From contig NZ_JAGSYA010000004.1 of NCBI RefSeq assembly GCF_025685395.1, positions 2,418,001 through 2,482,000 of the forward strand: 64,000 bases of DNA. Reading direction: 5' to 3'. A program made the position numbers and the translations under genes. This document shows, piece after piece, positions 34,629-43,319 of the stretch (the first letter of the stretch is position 1; every line of letters starts with the position of its first letter). Below the pieces are notes generated by a model that made no database searches, was not told the origin of the DNA, and was given only the letters and a program-made list of their open reading frames with translations. Origin of the DNA: Terriglobus tenax (GTDB lineage: Bacteria > Acidobacteriota > Terriglobia > Terriglobales > Acidobacteriaceae).

Positions 34629-35579
34629 TCATCCTGGAAAGATCTGCTTCTCCACCAACCCCAGCACCGTCTCCATCACCTCAGGCGAATCCCCAAATCC
34701 CGCCATCCAGTGAACATCCTCATCCCGCCGGAACCAGGTCAACTGCCGCTTGGCATAGTTCCTGTGCCCCTGCTGTGCCGCCTGAATGGCTTCCTCATGC
34801 GACATTTCTCCCCGCAGCAACGCCAGCACCTGCACATACCCCAGCGAGGTGAGCGGCCTCGCCTCCACGCCAAATTTCTCCACCAGCGCCGCAGTCTCTT
34901 CAACCAGCCCGCGCTCAAACATCGCCGCCGCCCGCCGGTTGATCCGTTCATACAGAAGGGGGCGTTCCGGATTCAGCCCAATCCGCAGAATCCTGTATCC
35001 CCTCAGCGGGTCGCGCCCCTGCTCGGCCCACGCTTCGGTCATCGGCTGTTTTGCTGCCAGGCACACCTCAATCGCCCGAATCAGCTTGGGCGTATCGTTC
35101 GCGTGGATTCCTTCGGAAGCTTTCACGTCCAGCCGCGCCAGAATCCTGTGCAGCCATGCACTTCCATGCTTTGCGGCCGTTGTCCGCAGTCGTTCGCGAA
35201 GTTCTTCATCCCGCTGCGGCCCATCGAACAGCCCCTCGGTCAGCGCCCGCAGGTACAGCCCGGTCCCGCCGCTTACAATCGGCAACTTTCCACGCGCAAC
35301 AATCCCCGCAATCGCCTCCCGTGCCAGGCGGCTGTAATCGCCGGCCGTGCAGGCTTCATCAGGATCAAAGACATCGATCAGGTGATGTGGAGCCGCAGCC
35401 TGCTCTTCCAGCGACGGCTTGGCCGAGCCAACATCCATGCCCCGGTACACCGAGACCGAGTCGCAGCTTACAATTTCGCCGCCAAACTGCTCCGCCAGCC
35501 GCAGGCTCAAAGCTGTCTTGCCACTGGCCGTTGGCCCCACCAGAACTACCAGTAGCGGATCTACCATGGCTTCCACCAT
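34629..35579 (-). CDS. miaA: tRNA dimethylallyltransferase MiaA
   Basis: MiaA adds dimethylallyl to A37 of tRNAs that read UNN codons. The protein is 316 residues from ATG 35579 (GGAGCGGG just upstream) or 312 from ATG 35567, which overlaps the stop of the upstream microprotein. It has the P-loop VGPTASGKTALS, DSVSVYRGMDVGSAKPS, GGTGLYLRALTEGLFDGP and the basic ANDTPKLIRAIEV. The last seven codons and the stop are formed by a family B repeat, so the C-terminus has been capped by repeat sequence. It is the final gene of the tonB-microprotein-miaA chain. Confidence 0.95.
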   Translation of the reverse strand: MVEAMVDPLLVVLVGPTASGKTALSLRLAEQFGGEIVSCDSVSVYRGMDVGSAKPSLEEQAAAPHHLIDVFDPDEACTAGDYSRLAREAIAGIVARGKLPIVSGGTGLYLRALTEGLFDGPQRDEELRERLRTTAAKHGSAWLHRILARLDVKASEGIHANDTPKLIRAIEVCLAAKQPMTEAWAEQGRDPLRGYRILRIGLNPERPLLYERINRRAAAMFERGLVEETAALVEKFGVEARPLTSLGYVQVLALLRGEMSHEEAIQAAQQGHRNYAKRQLTWFRRDEDVHWMAGFGDSPEVMETVLGLVEKQIFPG

Positions 35580-35689
35580 CCCGCTCCCAGCGTGTGGTGC
35601 GTGGCGGCGCGCCACAATGCAAACACCACCACAACCAGCGCCAGCCACAGCAGGCCGCGCGCTAGGGAACTTTGCTCTTCGGTCTTCAT
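35561..35689 (-). CDS. 42-residue single-span membrane microprotein between tonB and miaA
   Basis: The frame reads MKTEEQSSLARGLLWLALVV, then VVFALWRAATHHTLGAGWWKPW and a stop. It has a charged N-terminus, one hydrophobic helix and a Trp-rich short tail. Its ATG overlaps the TGA of the TonB-like gene as ATGA (35689-35686), and its TAG overlaps the second miaA ATG. Both neighbours are thus coupled to it, and this chain is strong evidence that the tiny ORF is translated. The family is unknown. A role in tuning the TonB complex or simply as a translation relay are the two alternatives. Confidence 0.65.
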   Translation of the reverse strand: MKTEEQSSLARGLLWLALVVVVFALWRAATHHTLGAGWWKPW

Positions 35690-36762
35690 TGCACCGGCAT
35701 GTTGTAGAAAAATCCGCAGCGCAGTTCAAGGTACGGCCCCTTGAACTCCTTGGGCAGCGGAGGGAACTGGCCCTCACTTATGATTGCGCTCCAGGCCGCC
35801 TTATCCAAAGCCACGTCGCCCGATTTCGTTTCCAGCATGATGTTGCCAATCCGGCCATCCGGCAGAATCACAAACCGGATACCGGTCACGCCCTGTTTCA
35901 TGATCGGCGGACGAACGGACTCCGGGATCAGTGGGTCCCAGTTGCGCTGAATATCGGCATGCAGCCGCTTCATATACGAGCTGAAGTCCACGCCCATCGT
36001 GTCCGAAAGAATTTCGGCGCCCGCCTGCAGGCCCGGGTGCTGCGGCGTCGCGTTGGAACCATAGTTGCCGCCGCCACCGCCGCTGCGTGCGTCACGCGCG
36101 GCCTGTTGCACCAGATTGCCGAAGCCCGTCGTCGCTCCGCGGCTTGTATTGAAGCTTGGCTTCGGGGCATCCACAGTAGCCTGCTGCGTCGGATGCTGCG
36201 GCAGCGGCGTGGAAGGCAGCGGTTGCTGCTGCACCTGCTGCTGAGGAGCCTGCTGTTGCGGCTGCGGAGCCGGTGCGGGCCCTGCCTGTTGCGGTGCCGG
36301 GGTCGGAGCGGGAGGAGCCTGCGTCGGCGCGGGCGGAGCGCTGCGCTGCATCGCCTGCAACTGCTGCAGGGTCTTCTTGTCCACCGATGGGGTCTTCGTC
36401 TGCGCGACGCGATCCTTGTCGCTGATGATGTCGGTCTTATGCTGTTGCAGCTTCTTGCTGACGTCCGGCGGCAGGTCCAGGTAGCGCAACTCCTGGTCAC
36501 GCTGCTTCAGAGCGTCCACTACGGTAATCATCTTGCCTTGGTGGAACAGGACCTTCGGCCCGTACAGCAGGAACCAGCCCAGAATCAGCCATACGATGAC
36601 CGAGATGTAGATCGATTCACGGAACCGCGCACGAGCTCGCTCGTCGTCGACCTCGTCCATCAAATGGAGCAGTTCATGGTGCTCCATCTCGTCATAGCGG
36701 CGCGTTTTCCGTCCGCTTAGCTCCGGCTGAGGAGCATTGGGTGGCGTTTCCACTGGCGTCAT
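35686..36762 (-). CDS. TonB-family energy transducer
   Basis: A 358-residue TonB-like protein. It has a charged N-terminal cytoplasmic part, one membrane helix (ESIYISVIVWLILGWFLLYG), a long Pro/Gln-rich periplasmic spacer (about 150-220), and a TonB C-terminal domain ending in TGIRFVILPDGRIGNIML, WSAIISEGQFPPLPKEFKGP and a short tail. It couples inner-membrane proton-motive force to outer-membrane receptors. ExbB and ExbD are not adjacent. The ATG at 36762 is chosen over a GTG eight codons upstream. It overlaps the microprotein start by 4 bases. Confidence 0.85.
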   Translation of the reverse strand: MTPVETPPNAPQPELSGRKTRRYDEMEHHELLHLMDEVDDERARARFRESIYISVIVWLILGWFLLYGPKVLFHQGKMITVVDALKQRDQELRYLDLPPDVSKKLQQHKTDIISDKDRVAQTKTPSVDKKTLQQLQAMQRSAPPAPTQAPPAPTPAPQQAGPAPAPQPQQQAPQQQVQQQPLPSTPLPQHPTQQATVDAPKPSFNTSRGATTGFGNLVQQAARDARSGGGGGNYGSNATPQHPGLQAGAEILSDTMGVDFSSYMKRLHADIQRNWDPLIPESVRPPIMKQGVTGIRFVILPDGRIGNIMLETKSGDVALDKAAWSAIISEGQFPPLPKEFKGPYLELRCGFFYNMPVQ

Positions 36763-36869
36763 CGTGTCATCAAGTAAGACTTCCACCGCGACCCGGAAGT
36801 CTCGCCGGCAGTCGGCCTTCTCCTTATTTTCTCACTATTTCCCGGTACCCGGCCCCGTACAATGACCGG

Positions 36870-37358
36870 GTGCGTGCCACCGTTATTACCGTTTCTGACA
36901 GCAGCTTTGCCGGTACCCGGCAGGACCTTTCCGGCCCGCGTGTCCGCCAGGTGCTGGAGCAGGCAGGGTTTAGCGTCACAACCAACCTCGTTCCCGATGA
37001 GTTAGACGCCATTTCCTCCGCCCTGCGTCATGCCGCCGAAAACTCCCCCCTGGTGGTCACCACCGGTGGCACAGGACTGGCAGAACGCGACATCACCCCG
37101 GAGGCCACGCTCGCCGTCTGCACCCGCCTGGTTCCCGGACTGGCGGAGCACATGCGCGCCGAAGGCCTGAAAAAGACCCCACTCGCCATCCTCAGCCGCG
37201 GCGTCTGCGGAATCCTCGACCATTCCCTCGTCATCAACCTCCCGGGAAGCCCCAGGGGAGCACAGGAATCAATCGAATCCGTGCTTCCGCTGCTTTCCCA
37301 CGCCCTCGACCTGCTCGCGGGCCACACTGAACACGCCCAACCCGGCACGATAAAATAG
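36870..37358 (+). CDS. MogA/MoaB family molybdenum cofactor protein
   Basis: A 162-residue protein with ATVITVSDSSFAGTRQDLSG and the adenylate-site TTGGTGLAERDITPEAT, then SRGVCGILDHSLVINLPGSP. These motifs are those of MogA/MoaB, which adenylate molybdopterin before molybdate insertion. The start is GTG at 36870, which gives the family N-terminus. The neighbouring molybdopterin enzyme is 3 kb away. It is 7 bases upstream of the DedA-type gene and probably co-transcribed. Confidence 0.9.
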   Translation: MRATVITVSDSSFAGTRQDLSGPRVRQVLEQAGFSVTTNLVPDELDAISSALRHAAENSPLVVTTGGTGLAERDITPEATLAVCTRLVPGLAEHMRAEGLKKTPLAILSRGVCGILDHSLVINLPGSPRGAQESIESVLPLLSHALDLLAGHTEHAQPGTIK

Positions 37359-37365
37359 AACTTCC

Positions 37366-38025
37366 GTGAAATCCTCACCTTCAGTCCTCATCAAGAAGTT
37401 CAGCGCCTGGCTGCTCAAACTGCTCCTCCCGCTTGGCTTCTGGGGCATCGGCGCGCTTGCTCTTATCGACTCGGCCACTATCCCGGTGCCCATTGACGCT
37501 CTGCTGATTGCCTACGTCGTCAACGACCACCGCAAGGCGTTCCTGTACGTTCTGCTGGCCGCGGCGGGTTCCGCGGTTGGCAGCCTTGTGCCGTTCTACG
37601 TGGGCCGCGCCGGTGGAGAGCTCTTCCTGCTCAAGCGCATCAATCGCAAACGGTACGAGCAACTTCGCGACCGTTTTGAGCGCCAGGAGTTCTTCGCCAT
37701 CATGATCCCCGCCATGATGCCGCCTCCCACTCCCATCAAGCTCTTCGAGTTCGCCGCAGGCGTCTTTGAGATGCACACGGCCACCTTCTTCCTGGCCATC
37801 TTCCTGGGCAAGTTCCTCCGCTTCGGTGTGGAGGCAGCCATCACCGTCTACTACGGTCCGCAGATCATCGATGTCGCCAGCGTTATGATCCACCAGCACC
37901 TCGGCTACGTCTGGAGCATCGTGGGCATCCTCCTGCTGGTCATCGGCCTCTGGATCATGCGCAAGCTCTTCAACCGCCGCAAAGGCGAAACCTTCCCCGC
38001 CGAAGACACCTCTCCGGAAAACTAA
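37366..38025 (+). CDS. DedA/VTT-domain inner-membrane protein
   Basis: A 219-residue polytopic protein. The family signatures are LAAAGSAVGSLVPFYVGRAG with the G-x-x-x-G entrance, then FFAIMIPAMMPPPTPIKLFE. There are about four to five helices, including WSIVGILLLVIGLWIMRKLF. DedA proteins help move lipid carriers such as undecaprenyl phosphate. The start is GTG at 37366. The C-terminus has a charged tail. It follows mogA/moaB by 7 bases. Confidence 0.85.
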   Translation: MKSSPSVLIKKFSAWLLKLLLPLGFWGIGALALIDSATIPVPIDALLIAYVVNDHRKAFLYVLLAAAGSAVGSLVPFYVGRAGGELFLLKRINRKRYEQLRDRFERQEFFAIMIPAMMPPPTPIKLFEFAAGVFEMHTATFFLAIFLGKFLRFGVEAAITVYYGPQIIDVASVMIHQHLGYVWSIVGILLLVIGLWIMRKLFNRRKGETFPAEDTSPEN

Positions 38026-38040
38026 CCAAGCCGCCACTCT

Positions 38041-38129
38041 GGGTGCCCCATCCATGCGAAGCATGGGTGGGACATCAGCAGCTTCCTCATCCGGATCGGT
38101 TGCCCCACCCTCGCACCGCTAGGGTGGGT
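38041..38129. repeat. Two family C hairpins
   Basis: gggtgccccatccatgcgaa with gcatgggtggg at 38041-38071, and tgccccaccctcgcac with tagggtgggtt at 38101-38129. Both lie between the DedA and C26 hydrolase genes. Confidence 0.65.
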
Positions 38130-38172
38130 TCGTGAGCCACAAATCCCTACACGCATACAATTAACTCTTCGT

Positions 38173-38943
38173 ATGGACACGCCCCGCATCGCCATCCCTA
38201 TCCCCTGGTCCGCTGACGCCGCATACTCTGAACGTGCCTGGCCGCAATACGCCGAAGCCGTCCGCCGCTGCGGTGCCGAGCCCGTCCCCGTCCCGCTCGA
38301 CAGCACCAATGACCAGATCGCAAGAATCGCGAACTCCTGCCAGGCCTTCCTCCTCCCCGGCAGCGGCGCTGACGTCAATCCGCAGAAATATGGCGAGGTA
38401 CGCGATCCCATGTCGGCGGATGCAGACCCACTCCGCGAAAACGTCGACGAGCTACTTTTGCAGGATGCGCACAACATGCACAAGCCGCTGCTCGGCATCT
38501 GCTTCGGCACGCAGATACTCAACGTCTGGCGCACCGGCTCGCTCATCCAGCACGTCGAAGGCACTGGAGTAAACCACAAAGCCGGTCGCGAGATTATGGA
38601 CGCGCACCAGGCCGAGATCGTAGCTGATTCCATGCTGGGTGGCCTCGTCGCCGCAACCGGCGTCCCTGAGCACGATCACAAGCTCTCACTGCCCATCAAC
38701 AGCAGCCACCACCAGGCTCTCAAAGACCCCGGTGACGGCCTCCGCGTTGTCGCCCGCAGCCCCGAAGATGGCATCATCGAAGCCGTCGAAGGCGGCCAGC
38801 ACCCCGGCCACTTCGTCCTCGGCGTGCAGTGGCATCCGGAACGCACCTTCGACCACTCGCCCGCCTCGCGCGCTATCTTCGAGCGCTTCGTCAACGAGGC
38901 CCGCAACTGGAAGCCCCGCGAGATCAAGGACTCCGTCGCATGA
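38173..38943 (+). CDS. C26 glutamine amidotransferase-type hydrolase (gamma-glutamyl-type)
   Basis: A 256-residue class I glutamine amidotransferase-fold protein of the gamma-glutamyl-GABA hydrolase kind. It has the nucleophile elbow LLGICFGTQILNVW (C in GICFG), plus SSHHQALKDPG and VQWHPERTFDH with the catalytic His and Glu. The family cleaves gamma-glutamyl amides in polyamine catabolism or folylpolyglutamate-like compounds. Its last bases overlap the ATG of the M20 peptidase (ATGA), so the two act in one unit. Confidence 0.88.
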   Translation: MDTPRIAIPIPWSADAAYSERAWPQYAEAVRRCGAEPVPVPLDSTNDQIARIANSCQAFLLPGSGADVNPQKYGEVRDPMSADADPLRENVDELLLQDAHNMHKPLLGICFGTQILNVWRTGSLIQHVEGTGVNHKAGREIMDAHQAEIVADSMLGGLVAATGVPEHDHKLSLPINSSHHQALKDPGDGLRVVARSPEDGIIEAVEGGQHPGHFVLGVQWHPERTFDHSPASRAIFERFVNEARNWKPREIKDSVA

Positions 38944-40037
38944 GCCTCGACCTCGCCCGCATCCTCACCCAGACGCAGGCCCTCGTCAGCATTGAGTCGC
39001 CCTCGGACGACAAGGCCGCCGTCGATCGCTGCGCCGATGTGCTTCTGGAGCTGGCCTCCGATCTTGCACCGCGCATCAAGCGCCACAAGCAGAAGCAGTA
39101 CGGCGACATCCTCGAACTTCGCTTCGGTCCCAGGCGCCGCAGCCAGAAGCCCATCGTCCTGCTCGGTCATCTCGACACCGTCTGGCCTGTCGGCACGCTT
39201 GAAACCATGCCCTGGCGGCAGACAGCCACGCACCTCTACGGCCCCGGCGTTCTGGATATGAAGCTCGGTGTCGTCATGGCGCTGGAAGCCCTGCGCTCCG
39301 CTCCTCTCACACGTGAGGTCATCCTTCTGCTCGTCTCGGAAGAGGAGATCGGCAGCCCGGTCTCGCGCCCCATTACAGAAAAAACCGCACAGGCCGCTGA
39401 AGCCGTCTTCGTTCTGGAACCAGCGCAGGCCCCCAACTGGGCCTACAAAACGCAGCGCAAGGGAATCGGCAACTACCGTCTCACTGTCACCGGCATCAGC
39501 GCGCACGCAGGTGTCGATCCCGAAAAAGGCCACTCGGCCACGCTTGAGCTCTCGCGCCAGTTGCTCCGGATCGCGGAACTCAACGATCTGCAGCGCGGCA
39601 TCACGCTCAACGCCGGCGTGATCGGCGGCGGCACCAAGTCCAACGTTATCGCCGCGCAGGCCTGGGCAGAGATTGACCTTCGCATCCCCACCGCTCGCGA
39701 CGGGGAACGTATCGACCGCAAGCTCCGTGCGCTGAAGCCCATCGATAAAGCCTGCACGCTCACCGTTACAGGCGGCATCAACCGCCCGCCCATGGAACGC
39801 TCCGCCGGCACAGTCCGCCTCTACAGGCAGGCAAAGAAGCTGGCTGCACAGCTTGGCTTCCAGCTCGACGAAGCCGCCACCGGCGGTGGCTCTGATGGCA
39901 ACTTCACAGCCCCTTTTGCACCCACGCTCGACGGTATGGGAGCCGTCGGCATCGGTGCCCACGCGGTGCATGAGCAGGTAGAGCTATCGCATATCCTGCC
40001 TCGCACCCAGCTCCTCGCCAACATGCTCCACGCTTAG
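38940..40037 (+). CDS. M20-family metallopeptidase (carboxypeptidase type)
   Basis: A 365-residue cytoplasmic peptidase. The zinc site starts with VLLGHLDTVWPVG (H-x-D), followed by GPGVLDMKLGVVMALEAL, the catalytic/metal LLLVSEEEIGSP, and the dimerisation domain with GISAHAGVDPEKGHSATLE. It resembles glutamate carboxypeptidase/CPG2. The start ATG at 38940 overlaps the upstream stop. Pairing with a gamma-glutamyl hydrolase suggests successive trimming of a glutamyl compound (inference). Confidence 0.88.
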   Translation: MSLDLARILTQTQALVSIESPSDDKAAVDRCADVLLELASDLAPRIKRHKQKQYGDILELRFGPRRRSQKPIVLLGHLDTVWPVGTLETMPWRQTATHLYGPGVLDMKLGVVMALEALRSAPLTREVILLLVSEEEIGSPVSRPITEKTAQAAEAVFVLEPAQAPNWAYKTQRKGIGNYRLTVTGISAHAGVDPEKGHSATLELSRQLLRIAELNDLQRGITLNAGVIGGGTKSNVIAAQAWAEIDLRIPTARDGERIDRKLRALKPIDKACTLTVTGGINRPPMERSAGTVRLYRQAKKLAAQLGFQLDEAATGGGSDGNFTAPFAPTLDGMGAVGIGAHAVHEQVELSHILPRTQLLANMLHA

Positions 40038-40043
40038 AAGCTC

Positions 40044-40080
40044 TGTCATCTCGACCAAGCGAAGCGAAGGAATCTGCTTT
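40044..40080. repeat. Family B dispersed repeat
   Basis: ctgtcatctcgaccaagcga then agcgaaggaatctgcttt, in the gap between the M20 peptidase and convergent maf genes. Confidence 0.65.
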
Positions 40081-40107
40081 ACCTGCGAGGGTGGGCGCCC
40101 AACACCC

Positions 40108-40674
40108 TCAAAAACCCTTCAACATCCCCGCCACAACCGCCACCGGCAACCCCACCACATTCGAGTAATCCCCTTCGATGCGCGGAATAAACCGGGCCGC
40201 CTGGCCCTGGATGCCATACGCCCCGGCCTTATCCATCGGCTCGCCCGTATCGACATACGCTGCAATTTCATCCTCATTTACCGCCTGGAAGAAGACCGCC
40301 GTCCGCTCCGCATGACTCACCGTCTTCTCCACCGAGAGCAGAGCGACGCCCGTCACCACCTCATGCGCCCGTCCGCTCAACATCCGCAACATGCGCGCGG
40401 CATCGTCGGCATCCTTTGGCTTGCCCAGCAACAGGCCATCTACAGTCACAATCGTGTCCGCGCCCAGTACCAGGACATCGTCTTCGCCCGCATGCTTCTC
40501 CAGCACCGCCAGCGCCTTCTCTCGTGCCAGCCGCGTGGTGTAGGTCACCGGGTCCTCACCTGGCAATTGAGACTCGTCAATATCCGCCGTCTCAACGGTA
40601 AAGGGAATACCGGCCTGCGTAAGCAATTCGCGGCGTCGTGGGGAGGCGGAGGCAAGAATCAGTCGCATCTCCAT
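40108..40674 (-). CDS. maf: Maf-type nucleoside triphosphate pyrophosphatase
   Basis: A 188-residue Maf protein. It hydrolyses non-canonical or pyrimidine NTPs and keeps them out of nucleic acids. The signature is [20 protein letters not shown], with later [20 protein letters not shown] and [20 protein letters not shown]. The ATG at 40674 is chosen from several (40668 is the other); it begins 5 bases after the rsmD stop. The substrate class (dTTP/UTP or m7GTP) is not assigned. Confidence 0.92.
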   Translation of the reverse strand: MEMRLILASASPRRRELLTQAGIPFTVETADIDESQLPGEDPVTYTTRLAREKALAVLEKHAGEDDVLVLGADTIVTVDGLLLGKPKDADDAARMLRMLSGRAHEVVTGVALLSVEKTVSHAERTAVFFQAVNEDEIAAYVDTGEPMDKAGAYGIQGQAARFIPRIEGDYSNVVGLPVAVVAGMLKGF

Positions 40675-40679
40675 CAGTA

Positions 40680-41240
40680 TTACTCGCCGCTCCACATGTA
40701 GAAGCTCAGCGAAGCGTCACCCTGCTTCAGAACGCGCACCCGTTTCAGCCCCCCTACACGCTCCGGCAGGTCGGTCTTGCTACGATGCTCGGCCACGACG
40801 CGGCCTCCTTCGTTCAACAGATATTCCTGCGCGCCAAGGAACCCGAGCGTCTTCGCGTATTCCTGCTCCATATCCCAGGGAGGGTCCAGGAAGACGATAT
40901 CCAGCGCGGTTTTGTCCTTCGCCAGCCTGGTCAGCAGTACGGAGACGCCGCCACTCTCCACCACGCTGCCTTCCGCCCCCAGAGTCTTCAGGTTGCCGCG
41001 CAGCGCAGCCAGCGCGGGCGATGACTTCTCCGCGAACCATACTCGCCGCGCTCCACGGCTCAGGGCTTCCAGGCCCACAGCGCCCGATCCAGCGTACAAA
41101 TCCACCACGCGCAGGCCTGTGCAATCCTGCCCCAGCACGTTGAAAAGCGTCTCGCGCAGGCGGTCGCTCGTTGGTCGTGTTGCTTCACTTTTCGGAGCCG
41201 CAATCGGACGCGATCTCCACTTGCCGCCAATAATGCGCAT
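40680..41240 (-). CDS. rsmD: 16S rRNA (guanine966-N2)-methyltransferase
   Basis: A 186-residue SAM-dependent methyltransferase. The N-terminus [20 protein letters not shown] and [16 protein letters not shown] are typical, the SAM motif is [20 protein letters not shown], and the catalytic FLDPPW is present in place of DPPY/DPPF. It starts at 41240 after AAGGTGA; longer in-frame extensions do not match the family. It and maf are tightly spaced, and the pair is divergent from the M50-like gene. Confidence 0.94.
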   Translation of the reverse strand: MRIIGGKWRSRPIAAPKSEATRPTSDRLRETLFNVLGQDCTGLRVVDLYAGSGAVGLEALSRGARRVWFAEKSSPALAALRGNLKTLGAEGSVVESGGVSVLLTRLAKDKTALDIVFLDPPWDMEQEYAKTLGFLGAQEYLLNEGGRVVAEHRSKTDLPERVGGLKRVRVLKQGDASLSFYMWSGE

Positions 41241-41296
41241 CCTGTTCACCTTGCACCGTAAAGCCCGCACCTGGCAACTTCCGTACAATAAACCTG

Positions 41297-42418
41297 ATGC
41301 GCTCGTGGTCCATTCCGCTTGGCCGCTGGTTTGGTGTCGAGATTCGTATGCACACCTTCTTTGTGCTGCTGCTCGCACTCTCCCTCAGTTGGGCCTCCAT
41401 GTCCGGCCACAGCGGCCTTCGCGGCGCTGCACTCTGGTTCATTCTTTTCTTCGCCGTGGTGGTCCGCGAGATCGCGCGTTCGCTTGCCTGCGCCTGGTTC
41501 GGACTTGAGGTGCGGTCCATCCAGCTCCTGCCCACCGGCGGTGTCATCACCTTCGCCACGGCGGAGTCCATGGAGCGTGCCAACGAGGGCGCCATCCAGC
41601 GCAAGCTCGCCATCGTCGGCCCCATCACCAGCTTCCTGTTCGGCGCCATCATCGGCCTGCTCATCTTCGCCGCTACTCCTGGCGTCGATATGCTCAGCCG
41701 CCCATGGATCTCGCCCTTTCACCTCCTGCGCGCCGCCTTCTGGATCCAGCTTCTGCTCGGCGCCATCAACCTGCTGCCAGCCTGGCCGCTCGATGCAGGC
41801 CGGGTCCTGCGTGGCGAGTTCTCGCGTTCGCGTGGACTTGCGGGCGGAACCCGTGCCGCCGTCGGCTTCGGCCAGTTGATTGCGCTGGTCATGATCATCG
41901 CCGGCATCGTCACCTTCAACATGTGGCTGTTGCTCATCGGCGCGTTTGTCCTGATCGGCGCGCAGATGGAAGATCACGGCCTCATGCTGCAGAACTCGGT
42001 GGATACCGTGCTGATGCGTGACGTCATGCTCACCGAGTTCGCGACACTCTCCGCCTCAGATACCCTCGAAGACGCCCTCGAAAAGTCCATCCACACCATG
42101 CAGGATGTCTTCCCCGTCACCCGCGGCACCATCCTAGTCGGTGTTATCAGCCGCCAAAGCATTCTGGAGACGCTGCAGGCCGAGGGCAACGGATATGTGC
42201 AAGCCATCATGTCCCGCGGCTTCCACACCGCGCAGTCCAGTGACTCGCTGGTGCAGACCCTGCGCCGCATGATGGGACCCCGGGCCCAGGCGCAGCTGGT
42301 CCCCGTGCTCGACGGAGAACGCATCGTCGGCATCATTACGCCGCAGAATCTCAACCAGTCCATGAGCCTGCTCGCCCTGCGCCGCCGTATGCGCGGTGCC
42401 GAGGAGCAGCAGTCGTGA
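41297..42418 (+). CDS. M50 site-2-protease-like protein with CBS domains, protease motif lost
   Basis: A 373-residue membrane protein with the layout of M50-plus-CBS proteases: helices to about residue 225, then two CBS motifs (about 240-355). The position of the zinc motif HExxH holds REIAR (R57-E58-I59-A60-R61). The third-ligand motif survives partly as LLPAWPLDAGR (D166). Both His-to-Arg changes can each come from a single transition. Without both histidines zinc cleavage is not expected, so it is likely a pseudoprotease whose CBS domains bind a nucleotide, or a substrate-binding protein. The downstream rsmI overlaps it by 4 bases (GTGA). Confidence 0.82.
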   Translation: MRSWSIPLGRWFGVEIRMHTFFVLLLALSLSWASMSGHSGLRGAALWFILFFAVVVREIARSLACAWFGLEVRSIQLLPTGGVITFATAESMERANEGAIQRKLAIVGPITSFLFGAIIGLLIFAATPGVDMLSRPWISPFHLLRAAFWIQLLLGAINLLPAWPLDAGRVLRGEFSRSRGLAGGTRAAVGFGQLIALVMIIAGIVTFNMWLLLIGAFVLIGAQMEDHGLMLQNSVDTVLMRDVMLTEFATLSASDTLEDALEKSIHTMQDVFPVTRGTILVGVISRQSILETLQAEGNGYVQAIMSRGFHTAQSSDSLVQTLRRMMGPRAQAQLVPVLDGERIVGIITPQNLNQSMSLLALRRRMRGAEEQQS

Positions 42419-43281
42419 CGGAAGCCGCACCGCTCGCTCCCGGTCTCTATCTCGTCGCAACTCCCATCGGCAACCTGGAAGACATAACCCTCCGCGCCCT
42501 GCGCGTGCTGCAGTCGGTGGACCGCATTGCCTGCGAGGACACCCGCCAGACACAGAAGCTGCTGAACCACTTCCATATCCAGAAGCCGACCGTCAGCTAT
42601 CACCAGCACAACGAAGTCGTGCGCACGGTAGAGTTTCTGGACGATCTGCGCGCTGGAAAACGCATCGCCATCGTCTCGGACGCAGGTACCCCCGGCATTG
42701 CGGACCCAGGCTCCAAGGTCGTCGCCGCCGCCATCGAGGCAGGCATCGCCGTCTACCCGATCCCCGGTGCCAACGCGGCCATCTCCGCCCTCATTGCCAG
42801 TGGCCTGTCGACGGAGACCTTCACCTTCCACGGCTTTCTTCCCGCAAAAGCCGGTCAGCGCCAGTCGCAGATCGAATCCCTCGCCTTCAACGGCACAACG
42901 CATATCTTTTACGAGGCGCCGCACCGCATCCTTGAGACCCTGGCGGATGTCATCACGGTCCTCGGCCCACAGCACCCAATCGCCATCGCGCGGGAGGTCA
43001 CCAAGCTGCACGAGGAGCACCTGCGCGGCCCCGTCTCGGAAGTGCTTGCAACGCTCACAAGCCGCGACGCCATCAAGGGCGAGTTCGTCCTCCTGCTCAG
43101 CGGCAACCGCATCACCACGGAGCAGGCCAGCACACCCCAAACCTCCATTGCCACAGCAGTCGATGTCCTCATGAAACAGGGCATCAGCGAGAAAGATGCC
43201 CTCAAGCAGGTCGCCCGCGATCGCAACCTGGGTAAGAGCGAGATCTACCGCCAGTGGCAGCGCGAGAAGGCCCGACACTAA
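42415..43281 (+). CDS. rsmI: 16S rRNA (cytidine1402-2'-O)-methyltransferase
   Basis: A 288-residue SAM-dependent enzyme that methylates the ribose of C1402 in the decoding centre. The N-terminus has LYLVATPIGNLEDITLRALR, with VDRIACEDTRQTQKLL and the SAM region VSDAGTPGIADPGSKVV, all characteristic of the tetrapyrrole-methylase-like RsmI family. The C-terminal segment (ALKQVARDRNLGKSEIYRQW) is also typical. It starts with GTG overlapping the upstream stop. Confidence 0.95.
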   Translation: MTEAAPLAPGLYLVATPIGNLEDITLRALRVLQSVDRIACEDTRQTQKLLNHFHIQKPTVSYHQHNEVVRTVEFLDDLRAGKRIAIVSDAGTPGIADPGSKVVAAAIEAGIAVYPIPGANAAISALIASGLSTETFTFHGFLPAKAGQRQSQIESLAFNGTTHIFYEAPHRILETLADVITVLGPQHPIAIAREVTKLHEEHLRGPVSEVLATLTSRDAIKGEFVLLLSGNRITTEQASTPQTSIATAVDVLMKQGISEKDALKQVARDRNLGKSEIYRQWQREKARH

Positions 43282-43319
43282 GCACCCATCCCGGCAAATT
43301 TGCTAGGCTCAAACTATCT

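Noticed and set aside
34486-34650. CRISPR array in the repeat cluster
   Set aside because: Repeats differ in type, length and orientation, there is no regular spacer size and no cas gene in the window.
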